From positions 62,001 through 126,000 of the forward strand of contig JAGANL010000051.1 in NCBI GenBank assembly GCA_017624235.1: a stretch of 64,000 nucleotides of DNA, in the 5' to 3' direction. Shown piece after piece: positions 1-8,643 of this stretch (its first letter is position 1; each line of letters starts with the position of its first letter). The notes below the pieces were generated by a model, which was not told where the DNA came from, searched no databases, and worked only from the letters and a program-made list of their open reading frames with translations. The position numbers and the translations under genes are program-made. Source of the stretch: Lachnospiraceae bacterium. GTDB taxonomy: Bacteria > Bacillota > Clostridia > Lachnospirales > Lachnospiraceae.

Positions 1-526
1 ACAAAGTAATTTTCGTGCCGACCTCTGCCTTGTCACCGTCTTCCATCTCAAATTCCGTTCCGCCGTCGCACTCCCAATGAACCGGCTGTGCTCCCTCTTT
101 GTAGGAAAGCGTATCGATATGCACCTCATCGGCTACCATAAATGCGGAATAGAAGCCCAATCCGAAATGTCCGATAATCTGATCCTCGTTGGTCTTGTCC
201 TTATATTTGCTGATAAAGTCCGTTGCACCGGAAAAAGCGATTTGATTGATATATTCCTCTACCTCATCCGCTGTCATACCAAGTCCGTTATCGATAAAGG
301 TCAGGGTCTTTTTCTCAGGATTTACAATCACCTCTACCTTACCCTTATAGCCATCCGGCAGAGTATACTCTCCCATCATATCCAGTTTCTTCAATTTGGT
401 AATCGCATCACAGCCATTGGAAATAAGCTCCCTGTAAAAAATATCATGGTCTGAATAGAGCCACTTTTTGATAATCGGGAAAATATTGTCGCTGTTGATG
501 GATAAGCTGCCGCGTTTTGCTGCCAT
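1..526 (-). CDS. htpG: Hsp90 family chaperone HtpG, N-terminal part (runs off the left edge)
   Basis: ATP-dependent cytosolic chaperone. Only the first 175 codons are in the window, covering most of the GHKL ATPase domain. Visible motifs are ELISNGCDAI (catalytic Glu about 33, Asn 37), IDNGLGM (Asp about 79) and GHFGLGFYSAF (about 119-129), the three nucleotide-binding boxes of Hsp90. The start is the ATG at 526 (MAAKRGSLSI). It has its own promoter (588-616) and a CIRCE operator (624-650), so HrcA control of heat induction is expected. The family is certain; the C-terminal client and dimer domains lie outside the window. Confidence 0.95.
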   Translation of the reverse strand, partial: MAAKRGSLSINSDNIFPIIKKWLYSDHDIFYRELISNGCDAITKLKKLDMMGEYTLPDGYKGKVEVIVNPEKKTLTFIDNGLGMTADEVEEYINQIAFSGATDFISKYKDKTNEDQIIGHFGLGFYSAFMVADEVHIDTLSYKEGAQPVHWECDGGTEFEMEDGDKAEVGTKITL

Positions 527-587
527 AAAATATCACATTCCTTTCACTCATAAATCTTACTTTTTTAAATTAATCTCTTAATTTGAA

Positions 588-616
588 AGTTTAATCCCTG
601 TTGCGTAAGAAGTCAA
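588..616 (-). promoter_or_regulatory. Sigma-A promoter of htpG
   Basis: On the minus strand TTGACT (611-616) is followed after exactly 17 bp by TAAACT (588-593). It lies about 60 bp upstream of the htpG start and just downstream of the CIRCE repeat. The -35 box is close to consensus; the -10 box is a moderate match. Confidence 0.65.
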
Positions 617-623
617 GACAAAA

Positions 624-650
624 TTAGCACTCATTTTAGTTGAGTGCTAA
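624..650 (-). promoter_or_regulatory. CIRCE operator (HrcA binding site)
   Basis: A perfect TTAGCACTC-N9-GAGTGCTAA inverted repeat, the canonical CIRCE element bound by the heat-shock repressor HrcA. It ends 7 bp upstream of the predicted htpG -35 box. HrcA would therefore act from upstream of the promoter, unless a second promoter overlaps the repeat. Confidence 0.95.
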
Positions 651-724
651 CAATCCTCTTTCAAAAATTCCAAAAACGCCGCATTTTCAGGCATCTTCGG
701 AATTTTCCACGATTTCTAAAATTT

Positions 725-1816
725 TTATAAACCCCTGACCTCCTTGCTGAAACGATCACCAATCACCTCATTATAAACGTCAAAAAAATCGGAGGTCTGT
801 ATATCCGGATTCTCCAGAAAGGTAACAGAATCCCAGAGTGTCTGATTCAGATTCCTGTTGAGTCCCCGCACAAAATCATTATATTCCTGTCCAAACACTT
901 CCTTCTTGCGCTGCTCCACAATTTTGATCTTATTGGCATCCGTTTCCTCTCTGTTAAAGGTATTCAGACATTTGATGATATGATAGCCGTATTCGCTTTC
1001 CACGATGCCGCTGATCTCATTGGTGCCGAGATTGAAGGCCGCCTCCTCAAAGGCCTGGTCCATTTCTCCCTTTCCAAAGGAATACTGGCTCTTGCTGTCC
1101 TCATTATATTCCGTTACCAGTGTATCAAAATCCTCTCCCTCCTTCAGCTTCTGCAAGACCTCCTGCGCTCTGCCATACGCTTCCTTTCTGGTCTGCTCGG
1201 TATAGGGCACTCGTTCTCCCTTCCCATTCAGAGAGTAGGTTTTGATCAGAATATGCTCCACCGTAATGGTACGTGCTTCATCATCGCTGATTTCCGGGTT
1301 GATATCCTTGATAATATAATAGTAGACCTTCTCTGCCAGAGCATATTCCCGGTAAAGCTGCTCTATCGTCTCCTGAGTGACCTGCATGCCTTCTGTTTCT
1401 GCTCCATTCAGCGAAGCGAAGTAACGCTCTGCTGCCTCCTTCACCGCTGCCTCATCCTCTTCACCAAGCTCCACGCCATGCTCCTTTGCCAGCAGATTCA
1501 TCGACTTGATCTGAGCAACCCTGGCAAGCACCCTGTCCTTCACATTCTCTTCCAGCGTAACCCCCTCCAGATCCGTCTGCCAGATTTGAGAGCCGTACAC
1601 CTGTTCATACTGATTCTGTGTATTGGTCAGATATACCATGATTTCCGGCACCGTACAGGATTCGCTGTCAATGCGGAATACCTCATCCTTCTCAAAGCCC
1701 GTTGTCAGGACCACTCTGGTCGAAGCATCTCCTCCCTGCTTTCCACAGCCGGTACACAAAATCGTCAGCAAGATGAGCAGACAAACTGCCCTGCTCCTTT
1801 TCATACGTATTTTCAT
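725..1816 (-). CDS. Parvulin-type peptidyl-prolyl isomerase lipoprotein (PrsA-like)
   Basis: Likely a membrane-anchored foldase acting outside the cytoplasm. The 363 residues begin with a basic N-terminus, a hydrophobic stretch and a lipobox LCTGC with the lipidated Cys at residue 24. A SurA/PrsA-like N-terminal region follows, then a parvulin rotamase domain at about 184-285 (TVEHILIK at its start, EYGYHIIK at its end). A ribosome site AGGAATAGGG precedes the ATG. It is the last gene of a compact minus-strand run and begins 23 bp after sbcC. The class is clear; whether it is the main PrsA of the cell is unknown. Confidence 0.85.
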   Translation of the reverse strand: MKIRMKRSRAVCLLILLTILCTGCGKQGGDASTRVVLTTGFEKDEVFRIDSESCTVPEIMVYLTNTQNQYEQVYGSQIWQTDLEGVTLEENVKDRVLARVAQIKSMNLLAKEHGVELGEEDEAAVKEAAERYFASLNGAETEGMQVTQETIEQLYREYALAEKVYYYIIKDINPEISDDEARTITVEHILIKTYSLNGKGERVPYTEQTRKEAYGRAQEVLQKLKEGEDFDTLVTEYNEDSKSQYSFGKGEMDQAFEEAAFNLGTNEISGIVESEYGYHIIKCLNTFNREETDANKIKIVEQRKKEVFGQEYNDFVRGLNRNLNQTLWDSVTFLENPDIQTSDFFDVYNEVIGDRFSKEVRGL

Positions 1817-1839
1817 TGATATGACCCTATTCCTTTCTA

Positions 1840-4455
1840 TTACAAAACCCTGACAAAGCTTCCATGGTTTGTCTTCTCCACCACAATCTGATCTGCAATC
1901 CTCTCCCTCAGCTCCGGTACATGGGAAATGATACCGACCATCTTATCCCTGCCTACCAGTCCGGCCAGCACCGCACAGGCCTGATCCAGAGACTCTGCAT
2001 CCAAAGCTCCAAAGCCCTCATCTACGAACAGCGCTTCTACCCGGATTCCTCCACTCTCTGCCTGAATGACATCGCTCATTCCCAGTGCAAGCGCAAGAGA
2101 TGCCTTAAAGGACTCCCCACCGGAAAGCGTCTTCACCGAACGGCTCCTCCCGGTATAGTAGTCCATCACCAACATCTCCATACTGTCCTTGACACGACCG
2201 TCACTGACCTCGGATGCCCGAAGCAGTTCAAACCGCCCCTCTGTCATCCGAAGTAGCCTGAGATTCGCCGCCTGTAGAATCTCTTCAAAATAGCCTGCCA
2301 GCACATACTGCTCAAACACCAGCCGTTTCGAGTTATTGCCGTTGGCCAGGTTATCCAGGCTGCGTACCAGACCATATTCCTGTTCCAACGGCTTCATTTT
2401 CTTCTGATACTCTGACAAGGCTTTTCGGATGCGCTTCGCTTCCCCCTCTCTGGCATGCAGAATGCGGAGCTCCTCTTCCGTCTCCTTTTTCAGAACCCTT
2501 ATGCGTTCGCTTTCCTCCTGAAGTCTGGAAAGCTCCGTATAGGTCTTTCCCTCTGTTTCCTGTTTCAGGTGCAGATAAAGCTCCTCAATCGCCTTTCTCT
2601 CCTCCCGATAAGAGACAGCCTTTCTCTCAAGCTCTCTTCTCTCTTTCAGACTCCTGCGGCTTTCCTCATATTCCTGCTTTCCGGCAAAGCCCTGACTGCA
2701 AAGCGCCTGCTCCCATTTCTCCTGTGCCTTCCGTCTCTCCGCTTCCTTCCGTTTCAGCTCCTGCTGCAGTTCCTCCTGTAAAAGCCGCTTCTCGTCCAGC
2801 ATCGTCTGCAGTCTGGTAAAACGCTCCAGCTTTTCCTCCAGCCGTTTTCTTTCCTCCGTATAAGGCTCCCTTACCTGATCAAGCACCTGCAAAGGGAGCT
2901 TGCCAAGACCTTCACCCAGTTCCCTTTGCTTTTCCTCCAAAACCTGAAGCTGCTCCTTTGCTTCCGTCACCTGCACCTGCAGCGTCTGAGCCTGCAGAAA
3001 AAGCCGCTGTCTCTCCTGCTCTGCCTGTTCATACTGTTCCTTCCATTCCGCCAGCTCCTCTTCCCTCGGAATACTGTCGGAAAGCTCTGCCACATGCGGG
3101 TGCTCCAAGGACCCGCAGACCGGGCAGGGTTCTCCCTCCTTTACAAGTCTGGCCACAATTCCCACGGCAGCACGCTTGTACCGGCTGTCGGCTTCCTCAT
3201 ATTTTTTCCGTTTTGCTGCCGTTTCTTCGTCCTGACGCAAAAACCTTTCCCGCAGAGCAGACAGCCTCTGTTCCTTTTCTGAAAGCTCTCTCTGTTGCCT
3301 GCTGCAAAGCTGCTCCTGTTCCTTTTTCTGTACCGACAGATCAAAGGCCAAAAAGAGCTGTTCTCTCTTTTGGGAAAGCTCCCGAAGCACCTCTTCCTCT
3401 TCCGCAAGCCGTTCGATATCCTGTTTTTGTACCTCCAGCCTGTTCCTGCTCTCCTGACACTGCCTCTCTAACTGCTTTAGCTGCTCCAGACAGGGTGCAA
3501 TCGCCTCTGCCGCCTCGGCCCTCTCCCTTGTCTGTAAAAGCGCTTTCTGCTCCGGCTCCTGTTGCAGATATCTGTCCTTCTTTTCTTCTGTTTCCTGCCG
3601 TTTTCTTAACAGCTCATTCACTGCCTGCGCCTCACTGATTCTGCGGTTTAATGCCAGCAGCTCTTCCTCCTTCTCCTCTCCCCTTTTCTGAAGCTTTGCC
3701 GCCTCCTTATGCCAGTCGTTTTCCTTTTTCTTCAGGAAATCACAGATTGCCTCATAGTGATATTCCTCTCCCCCTGTCAGCTCCTTCCACTCTTCATCAT
3801 CTATCTGAAGGAGCCTGACATCCTCTTCCATCCGGTGTCTGTACTCCATCACCTGCTTATAGAGCAGACCGGACCGTTCCTTTAAGGTATCTGCCAGCCT
3901 GCTGTATATCCCGGTTCCGAAAATTTCCCGAAAAATTCTGGTCTTTTCGGCTCCACCGGCAGAAAGCATCCGCGCAAACTCTCCCTGTGCGATCATGGAA
4001 ATCTGCTTAAACTGCTTTTCATCCAGTACCAGAATCTCCCTTAACCTCCGATTGACCTCCGCAGTTCCTTCTACCACAGCGCCATCCGGCAAAACCAGAA
4101 CCGCATTCTCCTTTTCCTTCGTAAAAGCAGCCTTACCGCTCTTACGCTTCTTTGGTCTGAGATACTCCGGATTTCGGTTCACTGTATATTCTTTTCCGTC
4201 ATGGGTCATGACCAGCCGTACAAAGGTCTGTGTATCGGCATCCGCAAAATCGCTGCGGACGCTCCCCTTCTCCCTCATATTGCCGCTCATGGTTCCATAT
4301 AAAGCATAGGTGACGGCATCAAAAACAGTCGTCTTTCCTGCTCCGGTCTGCCCGGTAATCAGGAAGAGCCCTCCATCGCCAAATACGGAAAAATCTATGT
4401 TCACTTCATCCCGAAACGGACCCCAGCCGCATATGGTAAGCTGTCTCGGCTTCAT
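1840..4455 (-). CDS. sbcC: Exonuclease subunit SbcC (Rad50-like ATPase)
   Basis: ATPase arm of the SbcCD (Mre11-Rad50-like) nuclease, which opens DNA hairpins and blocked ends. In 871 residues it has Walker A GQTGAGKTTV (about 35-44), a long coiled coil, a zinc-hook CPVC at about 443, a second coiled coil, the ABC signature LSGGESF (about 772) and Walker B ALFVDEGFGALD (about 805). The length is somewhat short for the family, mainly in the coil. The start overlaps the sbcD stop by 4 bp, so the two are translationally coupled. SbcCD cleaves long DNA palindromes, which matters here because this genome carries several. Confidence 0.97.
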   Translation of the reverse strand: MKPRQLTICGWGPFRDEVNIDFSVFGDGGLFLITGQTGAGKTTVFDAVTYALYGTMSGNMREKGSVRSDFADADTQTFVRLVMTHDGKEYTVNRNPEYLRPKKRKSGKAAFTKEKENAVLVLPDGAVVEGTAEVNRRLREILVLDEKQFKQISMIAQGEFARMLSAGGAEKTRIFREIFGTGIYSRLADTLKERSGLLYKQVMEYRHRMEEDVRLLQIDDEEWKELTGGEEYHYEAICDFLKKKENDWHKEAAKLQKRGEEKEEELLALNRRISEAQAVNELLRKRQETEEKKDRYLQQEPEQKALLQTRERAEAAEAIAPCLEQLKQLERQCQESRNRLEVQKQDIERLAEEEEVLRELSQKREQLFLAFDLSVQKKEQEQLCSRQQRELSEKEQRLSALRERFLRQDEETAAKRKKYEEADSRYKRAAVGIVARLVKEGEPCPVCGSLEHPHVAELSDSIPREEELAEWKEQYEQAEQERQRLFLQAQTLQVQVTEAKEQLQVLEEKQRELGEGLGKLPLQVLDQVREPYTEERKRLEEKLERFTRLQTMLDEKRLLQEELQQELKRKEAERRKAQEKWEQALCSQGFAGKQEYEESRRSLKERRELERKAVSYREERKAIEELYLHLKQETEGKTYTELSRLQEESERIRVLKKETEEELRILHAREGEAKRIRKALSEYQKKMKPLEQEYGLVRSLDNLANGNNSKRLVFEQYVLAGYFEEILQAANLRLLRMTEGRFELLRASEVSDGRVKDSMEMLVMDYYTGRSRSVKTLSGGESFKASLALALGMSDVIQAESGGIRVEALFVDEGFGALDAESLDQACAVLAGLVGRDKMVGIISHVPELRERIADQIVVEKTNHGSFVRVL

Positions 4456-5594
4456 CTGTCATCCTCCAGTTCTTCCACCACTACATCAATCAGCTCTGTT
4501 TCCTGCCGGCTCATGTCTTCGCCGCGCACCAGCTCATAAAACTGTGCAAACAGCTCCTGCGTTGTCCGAAACCGATGCCGGACAACCGCCTCATATCCCT
4601 TCTCCTTCCTCTCCTCTCTGCCTGCAAAAACGATCTGCATGACATTGGGATACACACTGCGCAGTGTTCCGATCGGATCAATGAGCTCCTCCTTGTCCGT
4701 CAGTCTGGCCTGGATATAATCTTCACGTGAGATATCCGGCAAACCGGCTCCCTCCATCAGCTCTTCCAGGGTTCCCTGCAAAATTCGCATAGCATGCAGC
4801 GGACGCAGAATACGTCTTTCTGTTATAACCTCTCCCTTCTGTAACAGGGTGACAAGCTGCACGCTCTTTTCCGCTCCCGCTTCCGAAAAGGAATAGGCAA
4901 GCGGTGCACCGCTGTAATACACCTCCTGCTCTCCAATCTTCTGTGCCTTATGGATGTGCCCCAGAGCCGTATAATCAAACCGTTCAAACAGAGCAGCATC
5001 TACCTGATCTATACCACCCACATCAACACTGAATTTGGCAGTTTCCACACCGCTTTCACTCTCCGACAGTTCAGGTATCCGTCCTCCTGCCGTCACAAAA
5101 TAATGTGTCACCAGCACATTCCGTTTCTTCCTATCCACCTCCGGCAGAACACTTTTCACAACGCCCTCACTGGTCTTCTCCCCCAGTCCGGCAGGCTTTA
5201 AAAAAGGAAGCAGGAAAAAATGCACATCCCCTGCTCCATCCTGCAAAACCACTTCCCGGACAGGCTCGTCCATTCCCCCTGCAATATAAATTCCACTCTG
5301 TTCTAATGGTCTGCTGGCAAACGACAGCCTCTCCGGCGAATCATGATTCCCGCTGATCATCAATACCGGGATACGCTCTGCCGCCAGCTCTCCCAAAAAT
5401 GAATCCAACAGAAGCACAGCCTCCGCAGGCGGTATCGACCGGTCATAGACATCCCCGGCAATCACCACCGCATCCACTGCCTCTGCCCGGACAATCCCCA
5501 AAATCTGCCGCAGCATAAATTTCTGATCCTCCACCATGGAAAAATCATTGACCGTCTTTCCCAGATGCAGATCCGATGTATGCAGAAATTTCAC
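4452..5594 (-). CDS. sbcD: Exonuclease subunit SbcD (Mre11-like nuclease)
   Basis: Metal-dependent phosphoesterase partner of SbcC. The 380 residues carry the calcineurin-like motifs in order: HTSDLHLGK (D8, H10), VVIAGDVYDR, SGNHDSPER, VTHYF and LGHIHKAQ. The C-terminal part is the usual capping and SbcC-binding region. It lies 20 bp after folA and overlaps sbcC by 4 bp. Confidence 0.97.
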   Translation of the reverse strand: MKFLHTSDLHLGKTVNDFSMVEDQKFMLRQILGIVRAEAVDAVVIAGDVYDRSIPPAEAVLLLDSFLGELAAERIPVLMISGNHDSPERLSFASRPLEQSGIYIAGGMDEPVREVVLQDGAGDVHFFLLPFLKPAGLGEKTSEGVVKSVLPEVDRKKRNVLVTHYFVTAGGRIPELSESESGVETAKFSVDVGGIDQVDAALFERFDYTALGHIHKAQKIGEQEVYYSGAPLAYSFSEAGAEKSVQLVTLLQKGEVITERRILRPLHAMRILQGTLEELMEGAGLPDISREDYIQARLTDKEELIDPIGTLRSVYPNVMQIVFAGREERKEKGYEAVVRHRFRTTQELFAQFYELVRGEDMSRQETELIDVVVEELEDDR

Positions 5595-5614
5595 TCCTTT
5601 GCATCCTTTCCGTC

Positions 5615-6106
5615 TTATTTTCTGCGCTCGTATTGATAAAATACATATTCCAGATCAAAATAGGTCTGTTCCTCGCTGTCCGCCGTAATCTCCCATTCCT
5701 CCATCTCATCCAGATTCGGGAAATAGGCATCTGCCTCATAGGTATGATCAATCTTTGTCACATGAACGGTATCACAGTAAGGAAGCATGGCACGGTAGAC
5801 ACTTTCACCGCCAATGATGTAAATGCTCTTGGAATCGTATTTTTTCAATTCCTCCATCAGCTCCTCTATGCTGTGTACGACAATCGCATCCTTCACCTGA
5901 TAATCCGGCCTTGTCGATAAGATGATATTCGTCCGGTTCTTTAACGGCTGACCCTGTGGAAAGGTTTCGAGTGTCTTTCGTCCAAGCACAACCACATTTC
6001 CGATCGTCACCTCCCGGAAGAATCTCTGATCCCCCGGAATACGTGCAAGGAGCTGGTTTTTACAGCCGATTGCCCAGTTATTGTCCACCGCCACTATCAT
6101 ATTCAT
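5615..6106 (-). CDS. folA: Dihydrofolate reductase
   Basis: Reduces dihydrofolate to tetrahydrofolate with NADPH and so regenerates the cofactor consumed by ThyA, encoded just upstream. It has 163 residues, the normal size. Visible are MNMIVAVDNNWAIGCKNQL (substrate loop), VVVLGRKTLETFP (NADPH site, GRKT) and IYIIGGESVYRAML (GG-containing cofactor loop). The gap to thyA is 20 bp, which fits a thyA-folA operon. Confidence 0.96.
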   Translation of the reverse strand: MNMIVAVDNNWAIGCKNQLLARIPGDQRFFREVTIGNVVVLGRKTLETFPQGQPLKNRTNIILSTRPDYQVKDAIVVHSIEELMEELKKYDSKSIYIIGGESVYRAMLPYCDTVHVTKIDHTYEADAYFPNLDEMEEWEITADSEEQTYFDLEYVFYQYERRK

Positions 6107-6126
6107 ATTTTTGTTTTCCTTTCCTC

Positions 6127-6975
6127 CTATATTGCAATCGGAATATCCGAAATCTGTTCTCCGGTCACATAATTTTCCACTCTGACATCATCCCTTGTAA
6201 ATTGATAAAAGTCCTTTACCTCCGGGTTTAACCAGAAGGTCGGTGCATCATAGCCCGGACGTGCAATCAGCTCCCGTATGATAGGAATATGCCTGTCATA
6301 AATATGTGCATCCGCAATCACATGTACCAGCTCTCCGACATTCATGTCACAAACCTGTGCCAGCATGTGCACCAGTACCGCATACTGCACCACATTCCAG
6401 TTATTTGCCGCCAGCACGTCCTGCGAGCGCTGGTTTAAGATAGCATTCAGAGTAAGCCTGTCCTCTCCCGGCCTTTGTGTCACATTGAAGGTCATGCTGT
6501 AAGCACAAGGGTAGAGATTCATCTCATGCAGATCCTGATGTACATAAATATTGGTCAGGATACGCCTGCTGAACGGATTGTGCTTCAGATCATAGATGAC
6601 CCGGTCCACCTGATCCATCATGCCTTCTTTATACGAATGCTTCACTCCCATCTGATAGCCATAGGCTTTGCCGATGGAACCGTCCTCATCCGCCCACTCA
6701 TCCCATATATGGCTGTGCAGATCATGAATATTATTGGATTTTTTCTGCCAGATCCAGAGCATCTCATCCGTCGCACTCTTTAAGGCCGTCCTGCGAAGCG
6801 TCAGGATCGGAAACTCTTTTCTGAGATCATAACGATTCACCACGCCGAATTTCTTAATCGTATAGGCCGGTGTTCCGTCCGGCCATTTTGGCCGTACCTT
6901 CTCTCCCTCCGTACTCGTGCCCTCTTCCAGAATATCCTGACACATTTTGATAAAAATCTGATCTGCAATACTCAT
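6127..6975 (-). CDS. thyA: Thymidylate synthase (clostridial variant)
   Basis: Methylates dUMP to dTMP with methylene-tetrahydrofolate. The open frame extends upstream to 7134, but the start chosen is the ATG at 6975 (MSIADQIF), giving 282 residues and avoiding overlap with the upstream gene. The catalytic Cys is C157 in LYPCAYSMTF; most ThyA proteins have PCH and a Gln a few residues later, so the active-site neighbourhood is divergent. NQRSQDVLAANNWN matches the dUMP-binding QRSxD motif, and HVIADAHIYDRH matches the late nucleotide-binding motif. Function is still likely because folA follows directly. Confidence 0.93.
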   Translation of the reverse strand: MSIADQIFIKMCQDILEEGTSTEGEKVRPKWPDGTPAYTIKKFGVVNRYDLRKEFPILTLRRTALKSATDEMLWIWQKKSNNIHDLHSHIWDEWADEDGSIGKAYGYQMGVKHSYKEGMMDQVDRVIYDLKHNPFSRRILTNIYVHQDLHEMNLYPCAYSMTFNVTQRPGEDRLTLNAILNQRSQDVLAANNWNVVQYAVLVHMLAQVCDMNVGELVHVIADAHIYDRHIPIIRELIARPGYDAPTFWLNPEVKDFYQFTRDDVRVENYVTGEQISDIPIAI

Positions 6976-7000
6976 TGTTGTCTCCTTTGATTTCTTTATG

Positions 7001-8599
7001 CTATCTGTCCCATTTATCACAGAGCGAATTAATCTGATCGGCAAACCTGGCCAGATCCTTATTGGAACCGCCCTCATTATGCTGAATGACCACAAGCAGC
7101 CTCTGTCCGGCCGCAAGCAGTCTGCCAAATACATCGGATACGGTTCTGGCCTTCTTCTTGATCGGAATCGGAACAGCCTCGTATTCGATTTCTCCGGTAA
7201 TCAGGTCCACTCTGGTACCGCTATAGGGCGCATAAGCCGAAAAACCGTGCTCCTTTTCCAGGCATTCCGCAAACAGGGAGCAGACCGAATCCTCTCCGTG
7301 TACCACAAAGACCTTTTCCGGCTTCCGTACAAAGCCTTCCACCCAGTCAATCAGCCCTGCCTTATCCGCATGACCGCTCAATCCCTCCAGCCTGCCGATA
7401 TGGGCACGTACCGCAATCGTCTCACCGAACAGCCTGACCTCTTCTGCCCCTTCAACCAACACCCTGCCCAGTGTTCCGACTGCCTGATATCCGACAAACA
7501 GCACCGTACACTCCGGCCGCCACAGGTTGTGTTTCAGATGATGTCTGATACGGCCTGCCTCGCACATACCGGATGCCGATAAAATGACCTTCGGCGTATC
7601 ATCAAAGTTGATTGCCTTTGACTCATCGCTTGTAATCGTCAGATGCAGCCCCGGAAACGCAATCGGATTGATTCCCTGGCTGACCAGCTCCATGGCCTCC
7701 TCATCAAAGCACTGATATATATTTTTCTGGAAAATGCCGGTCGCTTCAACAGCCAGCGGACTGTCCACGTACACCGGGAAATCCTCATGCCCCTGCACCA
7801 GTCCTTCACTCTTGATCTTACGCAGGAAATATAGCATCTCCTGTGTACGCCCTACCGCAAAGGATGGTATGACTACATTGCCGCCGCGGTCAAAGGTCTC
7901 CTTTAAAATCTTCACCAGCTCTGTCACATAGTCTGCCCTCTGGGCTGGGTGCATTCTGTCACCATACGTGGATTCCATAATGACATAATCGGCTTCCTCT
8001 GTCTTTTTCGGATCCTTAATCAGCGGCTGGTTCAGATTTCCGATATCTCCCGAAAATACAAGCTTGCGCTTTTCCCCATTCTCCTCCAGCCAAACTTCAA
8101 TACTGGAGGAACCCAACAGATGTCCGATATCCGTAAACCGGATGGTAATCCCATCACAAACCGTCACCCTCTGCTCATAAGCGCAGGGCACCAGTCTGCG
8201 GATCGTCCCGTCCGCATCCTCCATCGTATAAACCGGCTCTTCCGGCTCTAGCCCGGAATGCCGCTTCGCCTTCCGGTTTTTCCACTCGGCCTCCTGCATC
8301 TGGATATGCGCACAGTCACGCAGCATGATACTGCAAAGATCTGCCGTGGCCTCTGTTGCAAAAATCTGTCCCCGAAATCCTCTTGCATAGAGAAACGGCA
8401 GCATACCGGAATGATCTACATGGGCATGTGTCAAAAGAACATAATTGATCTGCGCCGGCTCCACCGGAAGCTCTGCATTCACAAACGTATCGTTCCCCTG
8501 CTCCATTCCGTAATCAACCAGAAGATGCTTCCCACATGCCTCCAGATAATGACAGCTTCCCGTTACCTCATGATCTGCACCGATAAATACAAGCTTCAT
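7001..8599 (-). CDS. MBL-fold / beta-CASP RNA-processing nuclease
   Basis: Zinc-dependent hydrolase of the CPSF73/RNase J superfamily, probably an RNA endo- or exonuclease. In 532 residues it has LTHAHVDHSG (HxHxDH at about 58-63), the metal ligand Asp in FSGDIGN, a beta-CASP insertion (YVDSPLAVEATGIF, ILSASGMCEAGRI) and the RMMBL-type GLSGHADKAGLIDW plus VVHGE near the C-terminus. It sits 25 bp upstream of thyA and 44 bp downstream of an ABC exporter. It differs from RNase J in its N-terminal motif and size, so I leave it unnamed. Confidence 0.88.
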   Translation of the reverse strand: MKLVFIGADHEVTGSCHYLEACGKHLLVDYGMEQGNDTFVNAELPVEPAQINYVLLTHAHVDHSGMLPFLYARGFRGQIFATEATADLCSIMLRDCAHIQMQEAEWKNRKAKRHSGLEPEEPVYTMEDADGTIRRLVPCAYEQRVTVCDGITIRFTDIGHLLGSSSIEVWLEENGEKRKLVFSGDIGNLNQPLIKDPKKTEEADYVIMESTYGDRMHPAQRADYVTELVKILKETFDRGGNVVIPSFAVGRTQEMLYFLRKIKSEGLVQGHEDFPVYVDSPLAVEATGIFQKNIYQCFDEEAMELVSQGINPIAFPGLHLTITSDESKAINFDDTPKVILSASGMCEAGRIRHHLKHNLWRPECTVLFVGYQAVGTLGRVLVEGAEEVRLFGETIAVRAHIGRLEGLSGHADKAGLIDWVEGFVRKPEKVFVVHGEDSVCSLFAECLEKEHGFSAYAPYSGTRVDLITGEIEYEAVPIPIKKKARTVSDVFGRLLAAGQRLLVVIQHNEGGSNKDLARFADQINSLCDKWDR

Positions 8600-8643
8600 A
8601 CAATCCCTTCTCCCTTATTTTATTTTCTGTCACTTTATGCTTG

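Noticed and set aside
660-730. Possible terminator after the parvulin gene (AAAATTCC/GGAATTTT)
   Set aside because: The loop is about 27 nt and the stem is pure AT-rich; too weak to call.
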